From: Thermoleptolyngbya sichuanensis A183 | GTDB taxonomy: Bacteria; Cyanobacteriota; Cyanobacteriia; Elainellales; Elainellaceae | Assembly (NCBI RefSeq): GCF_013177315.1 | Contig: NZ_CP053661.1 | Coordinates: 2,356,001 to 2,420,000, forward strand | Direction: 5' to 3' | DNA: 64,000 bases | Part shown: in pieces, positions 34,822-45,557 of the stretch | How the letters are laid out: the number at the start of each line of letters is the position of its first letter | Numbering within the stretch: the first letter of the stretch is position 1 | Notes under the pieces: model-generated | The model's database searches: none | Seen by the model: the letters and a program-made list of their open reading frames with translations, nothing else | Told to the model about the DNA's origin: nothing | Position numbers and translations under genes: made by a program

Positions 34822-37434
34822 TTACTCTGTTGCAGGAGGGGGCGCTTCTGCCGGGGCCGGGGCTGGGGCCGCAGGCTCGGAGCGAGGCCGCTCCAGGCGA
34901 GGGGGCGGGGCAGGACGCTCAGGCGGTGGCGGCGGTGGCGGCGGCGCTGGACGAGCTTCCACGGGTTCTGGTTGGGGACGCTCGACCCGCACGGGTTCAG
35001 GACGCGGCTCTGCGGGACGCGGCTCTGGCTCGACAGGGGGTGCTGGAGGCTGTGGACGAGCAGGTGGCTCTTCAGGGGACGATGGGGCTGCCTGCACAGG
35101 GTCACTATTGCGAATCTTGCGAGGCTCGGAACGAGTATCTGGGGAGGCTTCGCGAGCCGCAGGAGAACTGGGCGATCGCGCGGGTGCTGCTTCCTCGGAT
35201 CGACGGCGAGAGCGGCTGCCAGAACCAGAAGATTCTCCCTCCGCGTCGCCTCCAGTTGTCGGGCCAACGAACATTCTCCGGGGGCGAATTCGCTCTGCCT
35301 TGATGGAACCTTTGCGATCGCCGCGCAGGTTGGGCTGCGGGAACGACTCGACCGGCATTCCCTCGGTTGCCTGCGCCATATAGTTGCGCCATACGAGGGC
35401 GGCCGTGCTGCTGGCTCCTGCCGTCGGGCGGTTGTTGTCATTTCCCAGCCATACCCCCGTCACCAGTTGAGGAATATAGCCGATGAACCAGAGGTCGCGC
35501 TTAGCATCGGTGGTTCCCGTTTTGCCAGCGACGGGCCTACCCTGCAATGCAGCGTTGCCGCCTGTGCCACCATTCACCACGCCCCGCAGCATCCAGGTCA
35601 TGATATTGGCGCTGTCGGTATCTACAGCCTGCTCTGGCGTGAAGTTTGCCTCATAAATCACGTTGCCAAAGCGGTCGATGATGCGCGTGATGCCGTGTGG
35701 CTCGATGTGCTTCCCTTGAGCAGCGAGAGTGCCGTAGGCGCTGGTGAGTTCCAGCAGGTTGACCTCCAGCGTGCCCAGTGCCAGCGAGTAGGCAGGAATC
35801 AGCTTAGACTGAATGCCCATGCGTTTGGCGGTTTCTATCACCGGGTTGAAGCCTACATCCAGCATTACCTTGACTGCAACCACATTGATTGAGCGGGCTA
35901 GCGCATCCCGCATAGATACGTCGCCCGCATGTCTCTCGCTGTAGTTTTTGACTTCATAACCATCGACAACCAACTTAGAGTCTAGATAGTTTTTGTACGG
36001 AGAGAATCCAGCGGCGATCGCCGCTGTATACACAAAAGCCTTGAAGGTCGATCCGGGCTGGCGCTGCGCCTGAGTTGCCCGGTTAAACTGACCCGCGATC
36101 AAATCCTTTCCGCCCACCAGCGCCTTGATTTCGCCTGTGCGGGGGTCGATAGACACCAAAGCCGCTTCAGAAAACCGCTCCCATCGTCCATAGCGCTCGA
36201 CGGCTTTGGCGACCGTTTCCTGAGCAATAGCTTGCCACCTGGGATTCAGCGTCGTCTCGATGGTCAATCCGCCCACTTCCAACACCTCCGGGCTAACGCG
36301 CTGAGGCAGTTCTTGCTGGAGGATGTAGGAGGTAAAGTGGGGCGTTTGGCTGATGAGGTTACGGGGCTGGCTGGGCGCTAGCTCAATTTCTGCTGCTTTT
36401 GCCTCCGCCAGTTCTGCGGCGGTGATGAATCCGGACTCATACATTCGCTCCAGAACAATATCGCGGCGGCTGCGGGCCAGATCTGGGTTCACCAGCGGCG
36501 AGTATTCGCTAGGGGCGGGGGCCAGCCCAGCAATCATGGCCGTTTCAGACAAAGAAAGCTCGCCAATCGGCTTGCTGAAATAAATCCAGGCGGCATCGCC
36601 CACGCCATACGCGCCTGACCCCAGATAGACCAAGTTCAGGTAGCGCTCCAGGATTTGATCCTTGGTTAGCTCATTTTCCATTTTGTGCGCCATCAGCGCC
36701 TCCCGCAGCTTGCGGTCGAGGGTGCGCTCCTGCCCCAGAAAGACGATCCGCGTCACCTGCTGGGTGATGGTGCTAGCCCCTTCGACCACTTCGCCGGCCG
36801 ACAGGTTTGCCAAGGCTGCCCGGGCGATCGCCCGATAGTCCACGCCACTGTGTTCATAAAACTTTTTGTCCTCAGCAGCGATGAAGGCGTTTATCATCGT
36901 GTCTGGGATCTGGTCGAGTGAGAGCGCTTCTCGCGTTGCGGGCCCAAGCTGTTGCAGCACCGTGCCGTCTGCCGCCTTGATGGTCATCGAGCCATCGCGG
37001 GTATAGGTCAGCGCGTCTTCCGGGTCGGGTAGCTCGCTCTGGATCTGGCGCACCGTATCGATGGCCGCCATGCCAAAACCGCCCGCACCCGCCAGGGCAG
37101 CCATCACCACCCAGGCATACCAGGCCTGATAGAACCGACGGGGCGATCGCTTAGGCGGCTCCAGATCGGGGTTGGGTTTTGACCATTCCACCAGTGCCGG
37201 GTCGGGCTGGGGCGGAGAAACGGGCACTGCCACATCCACAGGAGCCTGAGTGGAAGCTTCTACAGGCAGATCGGCTGGCGTGTCCTGCGTCGAAGTGTCG
37301 TCTGCAAACGGGACACCCAAGCCGCTTGAGGTTTGAGCCAGACGGTCGTCCTTGCCGCTGTGTAGCGCGTCGCCCTCTGGCTTGACCCAGCCCTGAACTC
37401 GATCAAAGAAACCTGTCACGCTAACTCTCCCCAC
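34822..37434 (-). CDS. class A penicillin-binding protein 1A (transglycosylase-transpeptidase)
   Basis: An 870-residue bifunctional peptidoglycan synthase. One membrane segment lies at about 104-125. The glycosyltransferase domain shows AAEDKKFYEHSGVD (catalytic Glu about 188) and GASTITQQVTR. The transpeptidase motifs are STFK at 462-465, SIN about 70 residues later and KTGT at 638-641. The C-terminal 150 residues are Pro/Arg/Glu-rich and probably disordered. It polymerises and cross-links the cell wall at the inner membrane. The first codon appears to be GTG at 37434, with no ATG nearby. Confidence 0.93.
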   Translation of the reverse strand: MGRVSVTGFFDRVQGWVKPEGDALHSGKDDRLAQTSSGLGVPFADDTSTQDTPADLPVEASTQAPVDVAVPVSPPQPDPALVEWSKPNPDLEPPKRSPRRFYQAWYAWVVMAALAGAGGFGMAAIDTVRQIQSELPDPEDALTYTRDGSMTIKAADGTVLQQLGPATREALSLDQIPDTMINAFIAAEDKKFYEHSGVDYRAIARAALANLSAGEVVEGASTITQQVTRIVFLGQERTLDRKLREALMAHKMENELTKDQILERYLNLVYLGSGAYGVGDAAWIYFSKPIGELSLSETAMIAGLAPAPSEYSPLVNPDLARSRRDIVLERMYESGFITAAELAEAKAAEIELAPSQPRNLISQTPHFTSYILQQELPQRVSPEVLEVGGLTIETTLNPRWQAIAQETVAKAVERYGRWERFSEAALVSIDPRTGEIKALVGGKDLIAGQFNRATQAQRQPGSTFKAFVYTAAIAAGFSPYKNYLDSKLVVDGYEVKNYSERHAGDVSMRDALARSINVVAVKVMLDVGFNPVIETAKRMGIQSKLIPAYSLALGTLEVNLLELTSAYGTLAAQGKHIEPHGITRIIDRFGNVIYEANFTPEQAVDTDSANIMTWMLRGVVNGGTGGNAALQGRPVAGKTGTTDAKRDLWFIGYIPQLVTGVWLGNDNNRPTAGASSTAALVWRNYMAQATEGMPVESFPQPNLRGDRKGSIKAERIRPRRMFVGPTTGGDAEGESSGSGSRSRRRSEEAAPARSPSSPAAREASPDTRSEPRKIRNSDPVQAAPSSPEEPPARPQPPAPPVEPEPRPAEPRPEPVRVERPQPEPVEARPAPPPPPPPPERPAPPPRLERPRSEPAAPAPAPAEAPPPATE

Positions 37435-37960
37435 TGAAACCGCACAGACAGAGCGAAGTTAGAAAAGACCGATTTGGACTCATCGAACTGCTCTAGTTGC
37501 AATCGTGGCGCTGGATCAGACCCGGAAGATTTGCAAAACCACAAATCCTGAGATTGTTGCCCCCGCCACCGCTATACCCCAACGCCGTAACCTGCTGCTA
37601 TGAACTGCTATAACATTGCGAACTGCTATGACGCTGCTATGACATTGTTACCTACATAAGCGCCAACCGTCTGCGATCGCGCCTGAGATGACCCATAAGT
37701 CCAGATCTATCGATTAACGATAAAAACTAGCCCGTAGGGCGCAGTCAAGCTTGGAAAACTGGCTATTGCTTTGCTATCAGCAATAGAACAACTTCAATCT
37801 ATCGAACCAAAGAAATGAATCAAACAAAAGCTTAACCTAAAAATCGGGTTCTATGAACCTTTGTGACAGTTATGCAACAGTGGATTTACAAGAAACTCGT
37901 CCCAGTACTTGCCCCAGCGATCGCCCCAGTCTTTGCCCAGCGATCGCCCTCAATCAACCG
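37435..37960. other. 526-base spacer with short repeats
   Basis: No gene seen. Around 37590-37650 the words CTGCTATGA and ACTGCTAT recur irregularly. The part near 37434 should hold the promoter of the PBP gene, and the AT-rich middle (37700-37880) shows nothing further. Confidence 0.5.
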
Positions 37961-38434
37961 CTACGCCTCTGACCCAGCACTCTGTAGCACGCCAAATTCT
38001 CGCAGCGCAGGCAGAAAATTTTGATGTTCATGGCTAGACTGGCTAAGCTTGATCAACGCAAATCGCTGGAGCGGATCGAGGCGGCTCCACTGTTCAGTAG
38101 TGAGGCACACACCCACGCGCTGCCCCTGCTGCTGCACCGAGTCGGGAATTTGGTGTGCATTGAGCCAGGCGGGCTGCGGATCGAGGGGCAAATCGGCTGG
38201 GCGATCGCCCCCTTGGGCAGCCACCAGGTCATACACTCGCTGGCGATAGGCGGCGATGTCTGCCTCGCTTTGGCAGGGCAAGTCGAGCAGCAGTTGGCGA
38301 TCGCCCCAAGGCAGCGCGTGCCAATGGGTCAGCTTCAGCTTTATCCCACAAGTGTCGAGGTTATAACGGACGCGCATGGGCACGCACCGCAGCGAATCGG
38401 CAAAATCCTGCTCAAATTGGAAAACCTGGCTCAA
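37961..38434 (-). CDS. narM: nitrate reductase-associated protein NarM
   Basis: A 157-residue protein matching the NarM family: FQFEQDFADSLRCVPMRVRY at the start, DTCGIKLKLTHWHALPW, then PLQRFALIKLSQSSHEHQNF near the end. NarM is needed for active nitrate reductase in cyanobacteria, probably during cofactor assembly. The narB and nrt genes are not in this window, so it stands apart from them here. It reads in the same direction as the invertase gene 57 bases upstream. Confidence 0.9.
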   Translation of the reverse strand: MSQVFQFEQDFADSLRCVPMRVRYNLDTCGIKLKLTHWHALPWGDRQLLLDLPCQSEADIAAYRQRVYDLVAAQGGDRPADLPLDPQPAWLNAHQIPDSVQQQGQRVGVCLTTEQWSRLDPLQRFALIKLSQSSHEHQNFLPALREFGVLQSAGSEA

Positions 38435-38490
38435 CCGTATAGCCCCCTTGTCAGGTCTGTAGCTGCATAAAGCCGCCGCCTTGGGGCCGG

Positions 38491-39897
38491 CTAGAACTCT
38501 TGCAGACGATACATCCAGTCGAAAAACTGCGGATCTTCGTCAAAGCAGATTAGATCAAGATGGCTGGGGTTGTCCAGAAAATCTTGCGCCAGCAGATAGC
38601 CTGCAATCGTCCAGGTCTGATACTTACGTGAGGCCTTGCCCACGTAGCGTCCGGCCTTGCCGTCATAGTATTCTGGCCACTCGTCTTCACTGAGGCGGCG
38701 TTCGGCAATAGCCATGGCTCGGCGACACAGATCCGTCCGTCCCGTTTTTTGGCAGGCCGCCGCCATCAGCCACAGCAGCATCGGCCAACTGCCGCCATTG
38801 TGATACGACCAGGGCACATTCTTCGGGTCGCAGCCCGTTAGAATTTTCCACTCTTGATCCACGACGGCGGGATAGCAAATCTTCATGGGCATCTGCCCCA
38901 CCAGGTCATCCCAGCGCTGCTCGATCAGGTTCATCACCTGCTGCGACTCTTCGGCATTGGTCAGCGACGATACGACGGCCATCAGGTTGCCCAAGGCAAA
39001 AAAGCGAAAGTCTAGCCGGGCTGGGCCCAGGTTGCCCGCCAGGTAGCCGCCTTCATCGGGCATCCAGTCAAATGTCCATTCAGGAATTGAATCGGGATAG
39101 ATATTGAACTTGTTGACTGCGCCCTCGCCAAATTCTTCGCCGTGGTAGCGATAGATCGTGTTCAACCGCCGCGCATCCAGCCAGTAATACTGGCGCATAT
39201 GGTAGTTCAAAATGCTGAGGCGCTGGTTGATGATCTGGATGTGGATATCGTTGCGCGGGCCCGGAGCCAGCAGTTCCCGGGCCGACATCAGCGCCGCATA
39301 GAACAGGGTTTGGATTTCTAGCGGATGCCCATCTACGCCCATGCGGCGGTCGATCATGAACGCACCGTCGGGGACAAGCATGGTGGGATACATGTCGAAG
39401 CGATCGGCCATGCAGAGCTTGAGAATCCACAGGATGCCCTGCTGAAACTCTGGCTGGTGGGCCAGATCCAGGTCGCCCGTTGCCTTGACATAGGCCCGCA
39501 GCAGAATAATCCACCAGAGGCAGGAATCGACAGGCGTGACGCGGCCAATGGCGTGTTCACCGAAATCTGCCACCAGGTATTGCTTGCCTTCGGCACTGAC
39601 AACTTTGAAACTGGCGGGCATCAATCCCCGGCCAGCGTAGAAGTAGTCCATCTGCTTCTCGCCGCTCTGGAGTGCCAGAGTCTCCACCAAAAAGTTTCGG
39701 ACAATTTCGGGGCGGCCGTGGGTGAGAAACACTAGCGCTGAGGACACAAAATCCCGCACGAAGCACTGATCGTAGTTCAGGGCTTCGACGCTGGGGTCAC
39801 AAGCTGCTACGGTGCCGACGGGGCGATCGCCGTAATACACAATCGACCGCTCCAGGAGTTGCCAGGCTTCTGTTACAAGATTTGTCGTAGTCTTCAT
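38491..39897 (-). CDS. neutral/alkaline invertase, GH100
   Basis: A 468-residue enzyme that hydrolyses sucrose to glucose and fructose in the cytoplasm. Family markers include [37 protein letters not shown] (with the catalytic Asp of InvA-type enzymes) and [31 protein letters not shown] and [10 protein letters not shown]-type segments follow. Length matches cyanobacterial InvA/InvB. No signal peptide. narM follows 57 bases downstream. Confidence 0.92.
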   Translation of the reverse strand: MKTTTNLVTEAWQLLERSIVYYGDRPVGTVAACDPSVEALNYDQCFVRDFVSSALVFLTHGRPEIVRNFLVETLALQSGEKQMDYFYAGRGLMPASFKVVSAEGKQYLVADFGEHAIGRVTPVDSCLWWIILLRAYVKATGDLDLAHQPEFQQGILWILKLCMADRFDMYPTMLVPDGAFMIDRRMGVDGHPLEIQTLFYAALMSARELLAPGPRNDIHIQIINQRLSILNYHMRQYYWLDARRLNTIYRYHGEEFGEGAVNKFNIYPDSIPEWTFDWMPDEGGYLAGNLGPARLDFRFFALGNLMAVVSSLTNAEESQQVMNLIEQRWDDLVGQMPMKICYPAVVDQEWKILTGCDPKNVPWSYHNGGSWPMLLWLMAAACQKTGRTDLCRRAMAIAERRLSEDEWPEYYDGKAGRYVGKASRKYQTWTIAGYLLAQDFLDNPSHLDLICFDEDPQFFDWMYRLQEF

Positions 39898-41427
39898 TGC
39901 CTAACCTGTAAGTGGCTTAAACAAGGATTTAGAAGGGTGAACTCAGTAAACGATGCAGATCATTAACTAGCCAGTTAACTGAAAAAGATGCAGAGCCAAG
40001 ACCAGTCCCGGAAGCGCGGAGGACGCGCCCTGAACCTCAGTTCCTCAGGTTCTACCGGCTCTTCTACAGGCTCTAAATGTGGGCAGGGTTGAGGGGATTG
40101 AGGCGCTTTTTCCATTCCACAGGAATTTGATCACCAAAAGCATCCCCCGACGTGCCTAGCCAGATGCAGTGAGGCGTGGCCCATTTCCGGGCGATCGCCC
40201 CCAAAGCATTCAGCAAAAGCAGTCTTGCCTGACCCTCCGAACTCGAATCTCGCCCAACTCCTGTCCCAAGCAGACAGACCCGGTGATCCAAAAGTTCAGA
40301 AACAGCAAGCTGCCGGGGCGCTTGTAAACTGTAAACAAACAACCCTTTGGCTTTGGAGCGCTATAAAAGCAACGAGATTTCCAGGAGCGACAGGCGAATG
40401 TTAGATGTTTGCGAAAACACGTTTGGGAAAACGTGCTTACGAAAACATAAACCTACGGAAGCACGCCCTTGTGAAAAGGAACACATCCCCATTAGAAATG
40501 TGCGCCCCTAAAAACGTGTTCCGCCAGGAAAGAAGCTGGCCTCAGATTTCAGCAGTGCCGAAAAGCCTATAACAAAGGACGATTCTGTAGCCGCGCAGTG
40601 GATCTACAAAAACGACCATTCGATTTAGCTTGAAGGCGGTTGCCTCAGTCAGCAACTCTACAGCGTTTAACGTGCCCTAGCAATTGGTAAAGGGCTTCAA
40701 GATTTTTGGTCTGAAAGCGTGACGCGGCTCATTGCTACCCAACTCTCCGTTGACAGAAACAGCCTTGAGAGAATTCAGAGAATTCTTCGAAGTCTGCTTC
40801 TGGACACTGGGCGATCGCGCAATATGCCTTGCACTGCTATCAAACCCACCTTCAGCAAAGGGCTAACCCTGGCAGGTTATTGCCAAAGCTTGACCCCATA
40901 CTGAACCAACGCTACTGACCTGGCAAACTCGAACACTGCAATCGCTCTTTTGCGGCGATCTTAGCGTCAACTTTACAGAGATAGCATAAGTAAGTTTTCT
41001 TAGGAGCCGAGAGATGCACCCGAAACCGTGGTCTAGAAGTATGCCAGCGTCAAGATGGACAGGCTGAAACTCACACATAGCGCCAGTTCAGACCGCCATT
41101 CAGATGCCCACACAGACTCCGTTGGCGCACAGGCTTAGTGAATCACTCCACCCATTCCCCATTTCCCCCTTTGAGAACCCGATAGACATCGGCCAAACGG
41201 CGGATATATCGAACTCGTCATCCCCAAAAGGGCAAACTAGGAATCATCAGGCGAAGTGCATCGTAGGGTTTTCCCTGAGAAAAGCCCTACGCAAAATTCC
41301 GATATATCTAAAGTAATATTTTAGTAGCCCTTTTGACTGAATGAAGCGCTAAGGTCACAAAACCAATACAAAACTGGAACCTTCTATAAAAGCTTTATCC
41401 ATCTGTCATGGAGTCTGGACGTATGGC
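39898..41427. other. 1.5 kb region with no convincing gene
   Basis: One frame at 40073-40342 (-, 89 codons, MFVYSLQAPRQLAVSELL) could be a small gene but shows no recognisable domain. Around 40405-40530 the words AAAACGTG and CACGTTT recur irregularly in both orientations. I see no tRNA fold and no known small RNA by eye. A non-coding RNA cannot be excluded. Confidence 0.35.
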
Positions 41428-41922
41428 TCAAGCAAATTGCGCTGGTAGATTTCCCAGGTAGGCCGCCCAGTTAAATTCTCCAGCAGAAGTGAGGCGGGCC
41501 CGCCGTTTGGCGGAGGCCGAGGTCTGGAGCGCCAGATGGAGACTTGGCGTAGGCACAGCAATCAGGCGCTCGGCCCATTCAATGGCAACAATGCCTAGTG
41601 GCAAATCTTGCCCCGCCCAATACTGGTCTAGATACAGCGCTTCTGTTTCCGCTGGCTCCAGTCGATACAGATCCATGTGATAGAGCGGGATGCGCCCCTC
41701 GGTATATTCGTTCACGAGGGTAAACGTGGGGCTGACGATGGGGTCTGAAATGCCTAAACCAAGCCCAATGCCCTGGACGAGCGTGGTTTTGCCTGCGCCG
41801 AGGTCGCCTTCCAACAGCAAAATGCTACCCGCTGGGAGCGATCGCCCCAAAAGCTCTCCCAAGCGCTGGGTAGCGGCAGCATCGGGCAGGTCGAGGGTCA
41901 AAGGCAACAGTTGAGCAGACAT
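41428..41922 (-). CDS. tsaE: tRNA t6A biosynthesis ATPase TsaE
   Basis: A 164-residue P-loop protein with Walker A GDLGAGKTT (residues 39-47) and the typical SPTFTLVNEY and YHMDLYRL segments. IVAIEWAERL follows. TsaE works with TsaB and TsaD in making the t6A modification of ANN-decoding tRNAs. Length and motif order are standard. The gene is divergent from dnaX across a repeat-rich gap. Confidence 0.93.
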   Translation of the reverse strand: MSAQLLPLTLDLPDAAATQRLGELLGRSLPAGSILLLEGDLGAGKTTLVQGIGLGLGISDPIVSPTFTLVNEYTEGRIPLYHMDLYRLEPAETEALYLDQYWAGQDLPLGIVAIEWAERLIAVPTPSLHLALQTSASAKRRARLTSAGEFNWAAYLGNLPAQFA

Positions 41923-41952
41923 GGTGAACCGCAGCGGCTATAAATACAGCAG

Positions 41953-42121
41953 GAAATATTACGGCAAGAAATATTACGGCAAGAAATATTAGGAACTTCA
42001 GGATTTGCTAGCGCCTGCAACCCATTATGCGAGGTACAGGTCAACATGGATTCTCCGCCTTGCGGCGGCTCTAGAACTCAGACTGTTTAGAACTCAGACT
42101 GTTCAGAACTCAGACTGTTTA
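41953..42121. repeat. two short tandem repeats between tsaE and dnaX
   Basis: At 41953-41990 AAATATTACGGCAAG recurs with a period of 15. At 42074-42121 there are three units of GAACTCAGACTGTTTA with a period of 16; the middle unit has one change. Confidence 0.85.
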
Positions 42122-42165
42122 GATCAGACTCCTTAGAATAGTAAGAGCGTTCACCCCTTGCCGCC

Positions 42166-44127
42166 GTGACCTACGAACCGCTGCACCACAAATATCGTCC
42201 CCAGACCTTTTCGGAACTGGTGGGCCAGGAGGCGATCGCCGCCACGCTGACCAACGCCCTGCGTCAGCAAAAGATCGCCCCGGCGTACCTGTTCACTGGG
42301 GCACGCGGCACAGGCAAAACCTCCAGCGCCCGGATTTTGGCAAAATCGCTGAACTGCCTGCAAGCCGGGCAGCCCACCGAAAAGCCCTGCGGTCAGTGTG
42401 AGGTCTGCCGCATGGTGGCTCAGGGCACTGCGCTAGACGTGATCGAAATCGATGCCGCCAGCAATACAGGCGTAGACAACATTCGTGAACTGATTGAGCG
42501 GGCCCAGTTTGCCCCAGTCCAGTGTCGCTACAAGGTGTATGTTGTCGATGAATGTCATATGCTCAGCAATGCGGCGTTTAATGCTCTGCTGAAGACGCTG
42601 GAGGAGCCGCCGCCCCATGTGGTGTTTGTGTTGGCGACGACCGACCCACAGCGGGTGCTGCCGACGATTATTTCGCGCTGCCAGCGGTTTGACTTTCGCC
42701 GTATTCCGCTGGAGGCAATGGTGACGCATCTGGGGGCGATCGCCCGCGCCGAGTCTATCCCCATCACGCCAGAGGCGCTGCATCTGGTGGCGCAAATCTC
42801 CCAGGGCGGGCTGCGCGATGCGGAGAGCTTACTCGACCAGCTCAGCCTGCTAGAGGGCGAAATCTCCACGGAAAAAGTGTGGGATCTGGTCGGTGCTGTG
42901 CCAGAGCGGGATTTGCTGGATCTGGTGAGGGCGATCGCCGCTGACCAGCCCGCCCCCGTCCTCGACAGCGCCCGCCGCCTAATGGATCGGGGACGGGAAC
43001 CGCTTGTCGTGCTGCAAAACCTGACCAGTTTCTACCGCGACCTGCTGATTGCCAAAACCGCGCCCAGCCGCAGCGACCTGGTTGCCATCACGCCCAACAC
43101 CTGGGCAGAAATGTGCGAGTTTGTCGCATCGCTGCCCATCGAGATGCTGCAACAGGGGCAGCAGCGCTTGCAGGAAAACGAGCCGCGCCTGCGCCAGAGC
43201 AGCCAGCCGCGCCTGTGGCTTGAAGTCGCGCTGATGGGACTGCTGCCGTCGGCGGTGTCGCTGCCGTCGGCGGGAAGCATAGTGCCCAAGGTCATCGCTG
43301 CGCCTGCCCCCGCACCTGCCCCCGCGCCGACTCCTCCCACACCCGTGCCTGCGCCTGCCGCGATCGCCCCCAGCCCAGCCCCGACAGCCGTTTCGCCCGC
43401 GGCCGCTGCTCCCCCGCCTGCCCCCGCGCCCGCCCCGTCCTCACCCGCGGATCTCCCCGCTCCACCTCCCCAACCCTCTAATCCTCCTGCTTCTCCACCC
43501 GTCGCCCTGGCCCAAATCTGGCAAGACGTTCTCAGCCTGATGCACCCTCCTTCGACTGCGATCCTGCTGCGGCAGCAGTGTCGCCTGCTGGGGTTTGACG
43601 GGCAGACGGCGCGAATCGGCGTGAACTCGCAGCCTTTGTTCAACATGGCCAAGAGCAAGCTGCCCAATATCGAAGCAGCCTTTGCCAAGCTTCAGAACGA
43701 AGCCATCCGCGTGACGCTGGAGGTGGCCGCAGGTGGTGAGGCTATGGCAGCGTCCAATTCTGCAGGTGCGCCCGCCAGTGGGTCTGCCAGTGCGCCTGCT
43801 AAAGCGCCTGCTAGTGTGCCACCCGTGCCAGCCGCGCCACCGCAATCGCCAACTGCCCCAACTGCTCCAATTGCTCCGCCGCCCGCTGCTGCCGAACCCG
43901 ATCGCGCCACTCCGGCGATCGCCCCATCCCACCCCTTTCCCGAAATTTCACCCCTGCCGCCACCCATTCCAGCTTGGGAAGCCGAGGACGAGGTGCTGCG
44001 GGCGGCCAAGAGCCTGGCACAGATGTTTAATGGGCAATTGGTCAATCTAGACGGAGAGTTGCCCAACGCAAACACCGATTCTGGAGACGCAGATGCCGCA
44101 GAAGAGGAGGAGGATGTGCCGTTTTAG
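42166..44127 (+). CDS. dnaX: DNA polymerase III subunit gamma/tau
   Basis: A 653-residue clamp-loader ATPase. Walker A is GARGTGKT with Lys51, the zinc cysteines are 64, 75, 78 and 81, and DECHMLS is Walker B. SRCQRFDF carries the arginine finger. A long Pro/Ala linker (about residues 375-450) leads to the tau-type C-terminal domain, then an acidic tail. The start is GTG at 42166 (reads MTYEPLHHKYRP). No intein interrupts the P-loop, unlike in some cyanobacteria, and no A-rich frameshift site was noticed. Confidence 0.95.
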   Translation: MTYEPLHHKYRPQTFSELVGQEAIAATLTNALRQQKIAPAYLFTGARGTGKTSSARILAKSLNCLQAGQPTEKPCGQCEVCRMVAQGTALDVIEIDAASNTGVDNIRELIERAQFAPVQCRYKVYVVDECHMLSNAAFNALLKTLEEPPPHVVFVLATTDPQRVLPTIISRCQRFDFRRIPLEAMVTHLGAIARAESIPITPEALHLVAQISQGGLRDAESLLDQLSLLEGEISTEKVWDLVGAVPERDLLDLVRAIAADQPAPVLDSARRLMDRGREPLVVLQNLTSFYRDLLIAKTAPSRSDLVAITPNTWAEMCEFVASLPIEMLQQGQQRLQENEPRLRQSSQPRLWLEVALMGLLPSAVSLPSAGSIVPKVIAAPAPAPAPAPTPPTPVPAPAAIAPSPAPTAVSPAAAAPPPAPAPAPSSPADLPAPPPQPSNPPASPPVALAQIWQDVLSLMHPPSTAILLRQQCRLLGFDGQTARIGVNSQPLFNMAKSKLPNIEAAFAKLQNEAIRVTLEVAAGGEAMAASNSAGAPASGSASAPAKAPASVPPVPAAPPQSPTAPTAPIAPPPAAAEPDRATPAIAPSHPFPEISPLPPPIPAWEAEDEVLRAAKSLAQMFNGQLVNLDGELPNANTDSGDADAAEEEEDVPF

Positions 44128-44200
44128 CAGGTTTTGGGGCGGGCGATCGCCCGTTGCTTCGGCAATGGGCTGACTTTGGTAGCGCTGGGTTAACGCTAGG

Positions 44201-44632
44201 TTAACGCTGGGTCAGCGGCAGAGAAAAATGGTGAGCGGCGATCGCCATCCGCTGGCGCAAGTAAAACCGATGGGCTGCAAACCGCTGTACCCCCGAATCT
44301 AGCTCTATCGAGCGGCAGCCGTGGGCGCGGGCATAGTCTACCAGCCAGCCAAACAGCGCCTCCCCATAGCCTTTGGAGCGGGCCGACTCGGTGGTGATCA
44401 GGTCATCCACATAGAGAAACGGCCCGGCAAACAGCGATTCCGTCAGGCGGAATCCGGCAACGGCTTTTACGGCATCCTCTTCGCTCAGATAGCCGATCCG
44501 AAAGCCGTGCTGTGCCTGTCGCCGTACCTGCGCTACAAATTCAGCTTCGACTAAATGCGGCCGCAGTTCTAACAGCACGGGAAAACAGCGCAACAGGTCA
44601 AGCTCAGAGGTGGCGATCGCAATGTTGGGCAT
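44201..44632 (-). CDS. GNAT-family N-acetyltransferase
   Basis: A 143-residue GNAT protein. The acetyl-CoA loop region reads SARSKGYGEALFGWLVDYAR, following LYVDDLITTE. The C-terminal RFAAHRFYLRQRM is also typical. The substrate is unknown. It converges with dnaX; the gap holds a short repeat of TAACGCTGGGT words. Confidence 0.85.
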   Translation of the reverse strand: MPNIAIATSELDLLRCFPVLLELRPHLVEAEFVAQVRRQAQHGFRIGYLSEEDAVKAVAGFRLTESLFAGPFLYVDDLITTESARSKGYGEALFGWLVDYARAHGCRSIELDSGVQRFAAHRFYLRQRMAIAAHHFSLPLTQR

Positions 44633-44771
44633 ATTTCTGAAGCAGTTTTCGATCGGTATAGCGCTGTTCCCGGCAGGCTTTTGAGCTTTAGGAAAAACGC
44701 TCAGGATTTCCTCATTCTAGGGCTGGAGCGGCATGTCAGCATGAAGGTTCCCTCTGCCGTGGGCCGCAGCC

Positions 44772-45557
44772 ATGACCACCACCCTAACCGTGGGCGATCG
44801 CTTTCCCGACGTAACCCTGCCCAACCAAAACGGCGAACCGATTACCCTCTCTAGCCTGACGCAGCCTGCGCTGGTCGATCACTACCTGGGCTTTGCGGAC
44901 GGCTATCCGCTGATTTTGGTGTTCTATCGGGGTTTTTTTTGCCCGCGCGATCGCCAGCAGCTTCCGCAACTGGTACAGTTTCAAAGCGAATTGGCAGTGA
45001 ATTATTGCAAGCTAGCCACAGTGTCGGTTGATCCGCCCATTGTGCAGGCGGCGTTTCGGGCAGGGCTGGGGGCGCAGTGGCCGTTTCTCTGCGACAAAGG
45101 GCGATCGCTCTTGCGGCAAATCAATATTTTGGACGAAACCGAAGGCGAATATGCCTACCGTCCACAGCCCTATACCTTCGTGCTGCGTCCCGACCTGACG
45201 ATTCACAGCCTCTACAATGGCTGGTTTTTTGTGGGACGGCCCACGCTAGAGAAACTGCGGCAAGATCTCCGCGCCATCATGCAGACCCGCGTAGACTATG
45301 CCTACGAAGCCTACGATGCGCCAGAGGTAAAGCAGATTCGCATTCCGCAGCAGACCTGGGCAAACGGAACGCCGACCCTGGGAGAAAGTGGGCTGCCCGT
45401 GTTGCGTGGCGTGGTGCGCTGGTTTGACCTGCGATCGGGCAATGGCATGATCGCCAGGGAAGACGGGGAACAAGACATGTTTTTTAACTTCACAGCCATT
45501 CCTGGCGAAGGGTATCGCACCCTGACGGCAGGAACAGCGGTGCAGTTTGAGTTCTGA
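44772..45557 (+). CDS. peroxiredoxin-like domain fused to a cold-shock domain
   Basis: A 261-residue two-domain protein. Residues 1-190 are an AhpC/TSA-like redoxin (VGDRFPDVTLPNQNGEPITL) with the single likely redox cysteine in FYRGFFCPRDRQQL (Cys57), lacking a CxxC. Residues about 210-261 are a cold-shock fold: RGVVRWFDLRSGNGMIARED, then DMFFNFTAIPGEGYRTL. The RNA-binding patches are altered (KGFGFI becomes SGNGMI, VFVHF becomes MFFNF), yet aromatic residues remain. It could be a redox-controlled nucleic-acid binder, which is inference. The ATG at 44772 is the natural start. Confidence 0.85.
   Translation: MTTTLTVGDRFPDVTLPNQNGEPITLSSLTQPALVDHYLGFADGYPLILVFYRGFFCPRDRQQLPQLVQFQSELAVNYCKLATVSVDPPIVQAAFRAGLGAQWPFLCDKGRSLLRQINILDETEGEYAYRPQPYTFVLRPDLTIHSLYNGWFFVGRPTLEKLRQDLRAIMQTRVDYAYEAYDAPEVKQIRIPQQTWANGTPTLGESGLPVLRGVVRWFDLRSGNGMIAREDGEQDMFFNFTAIPGEGYRTLTAGTAVQFEF

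Noticed and set aside
42166-44127. Intein or programmed frameshift in dnaX
   Set aside because: The P-loop region is continuous and no A-rich slippery site was found.
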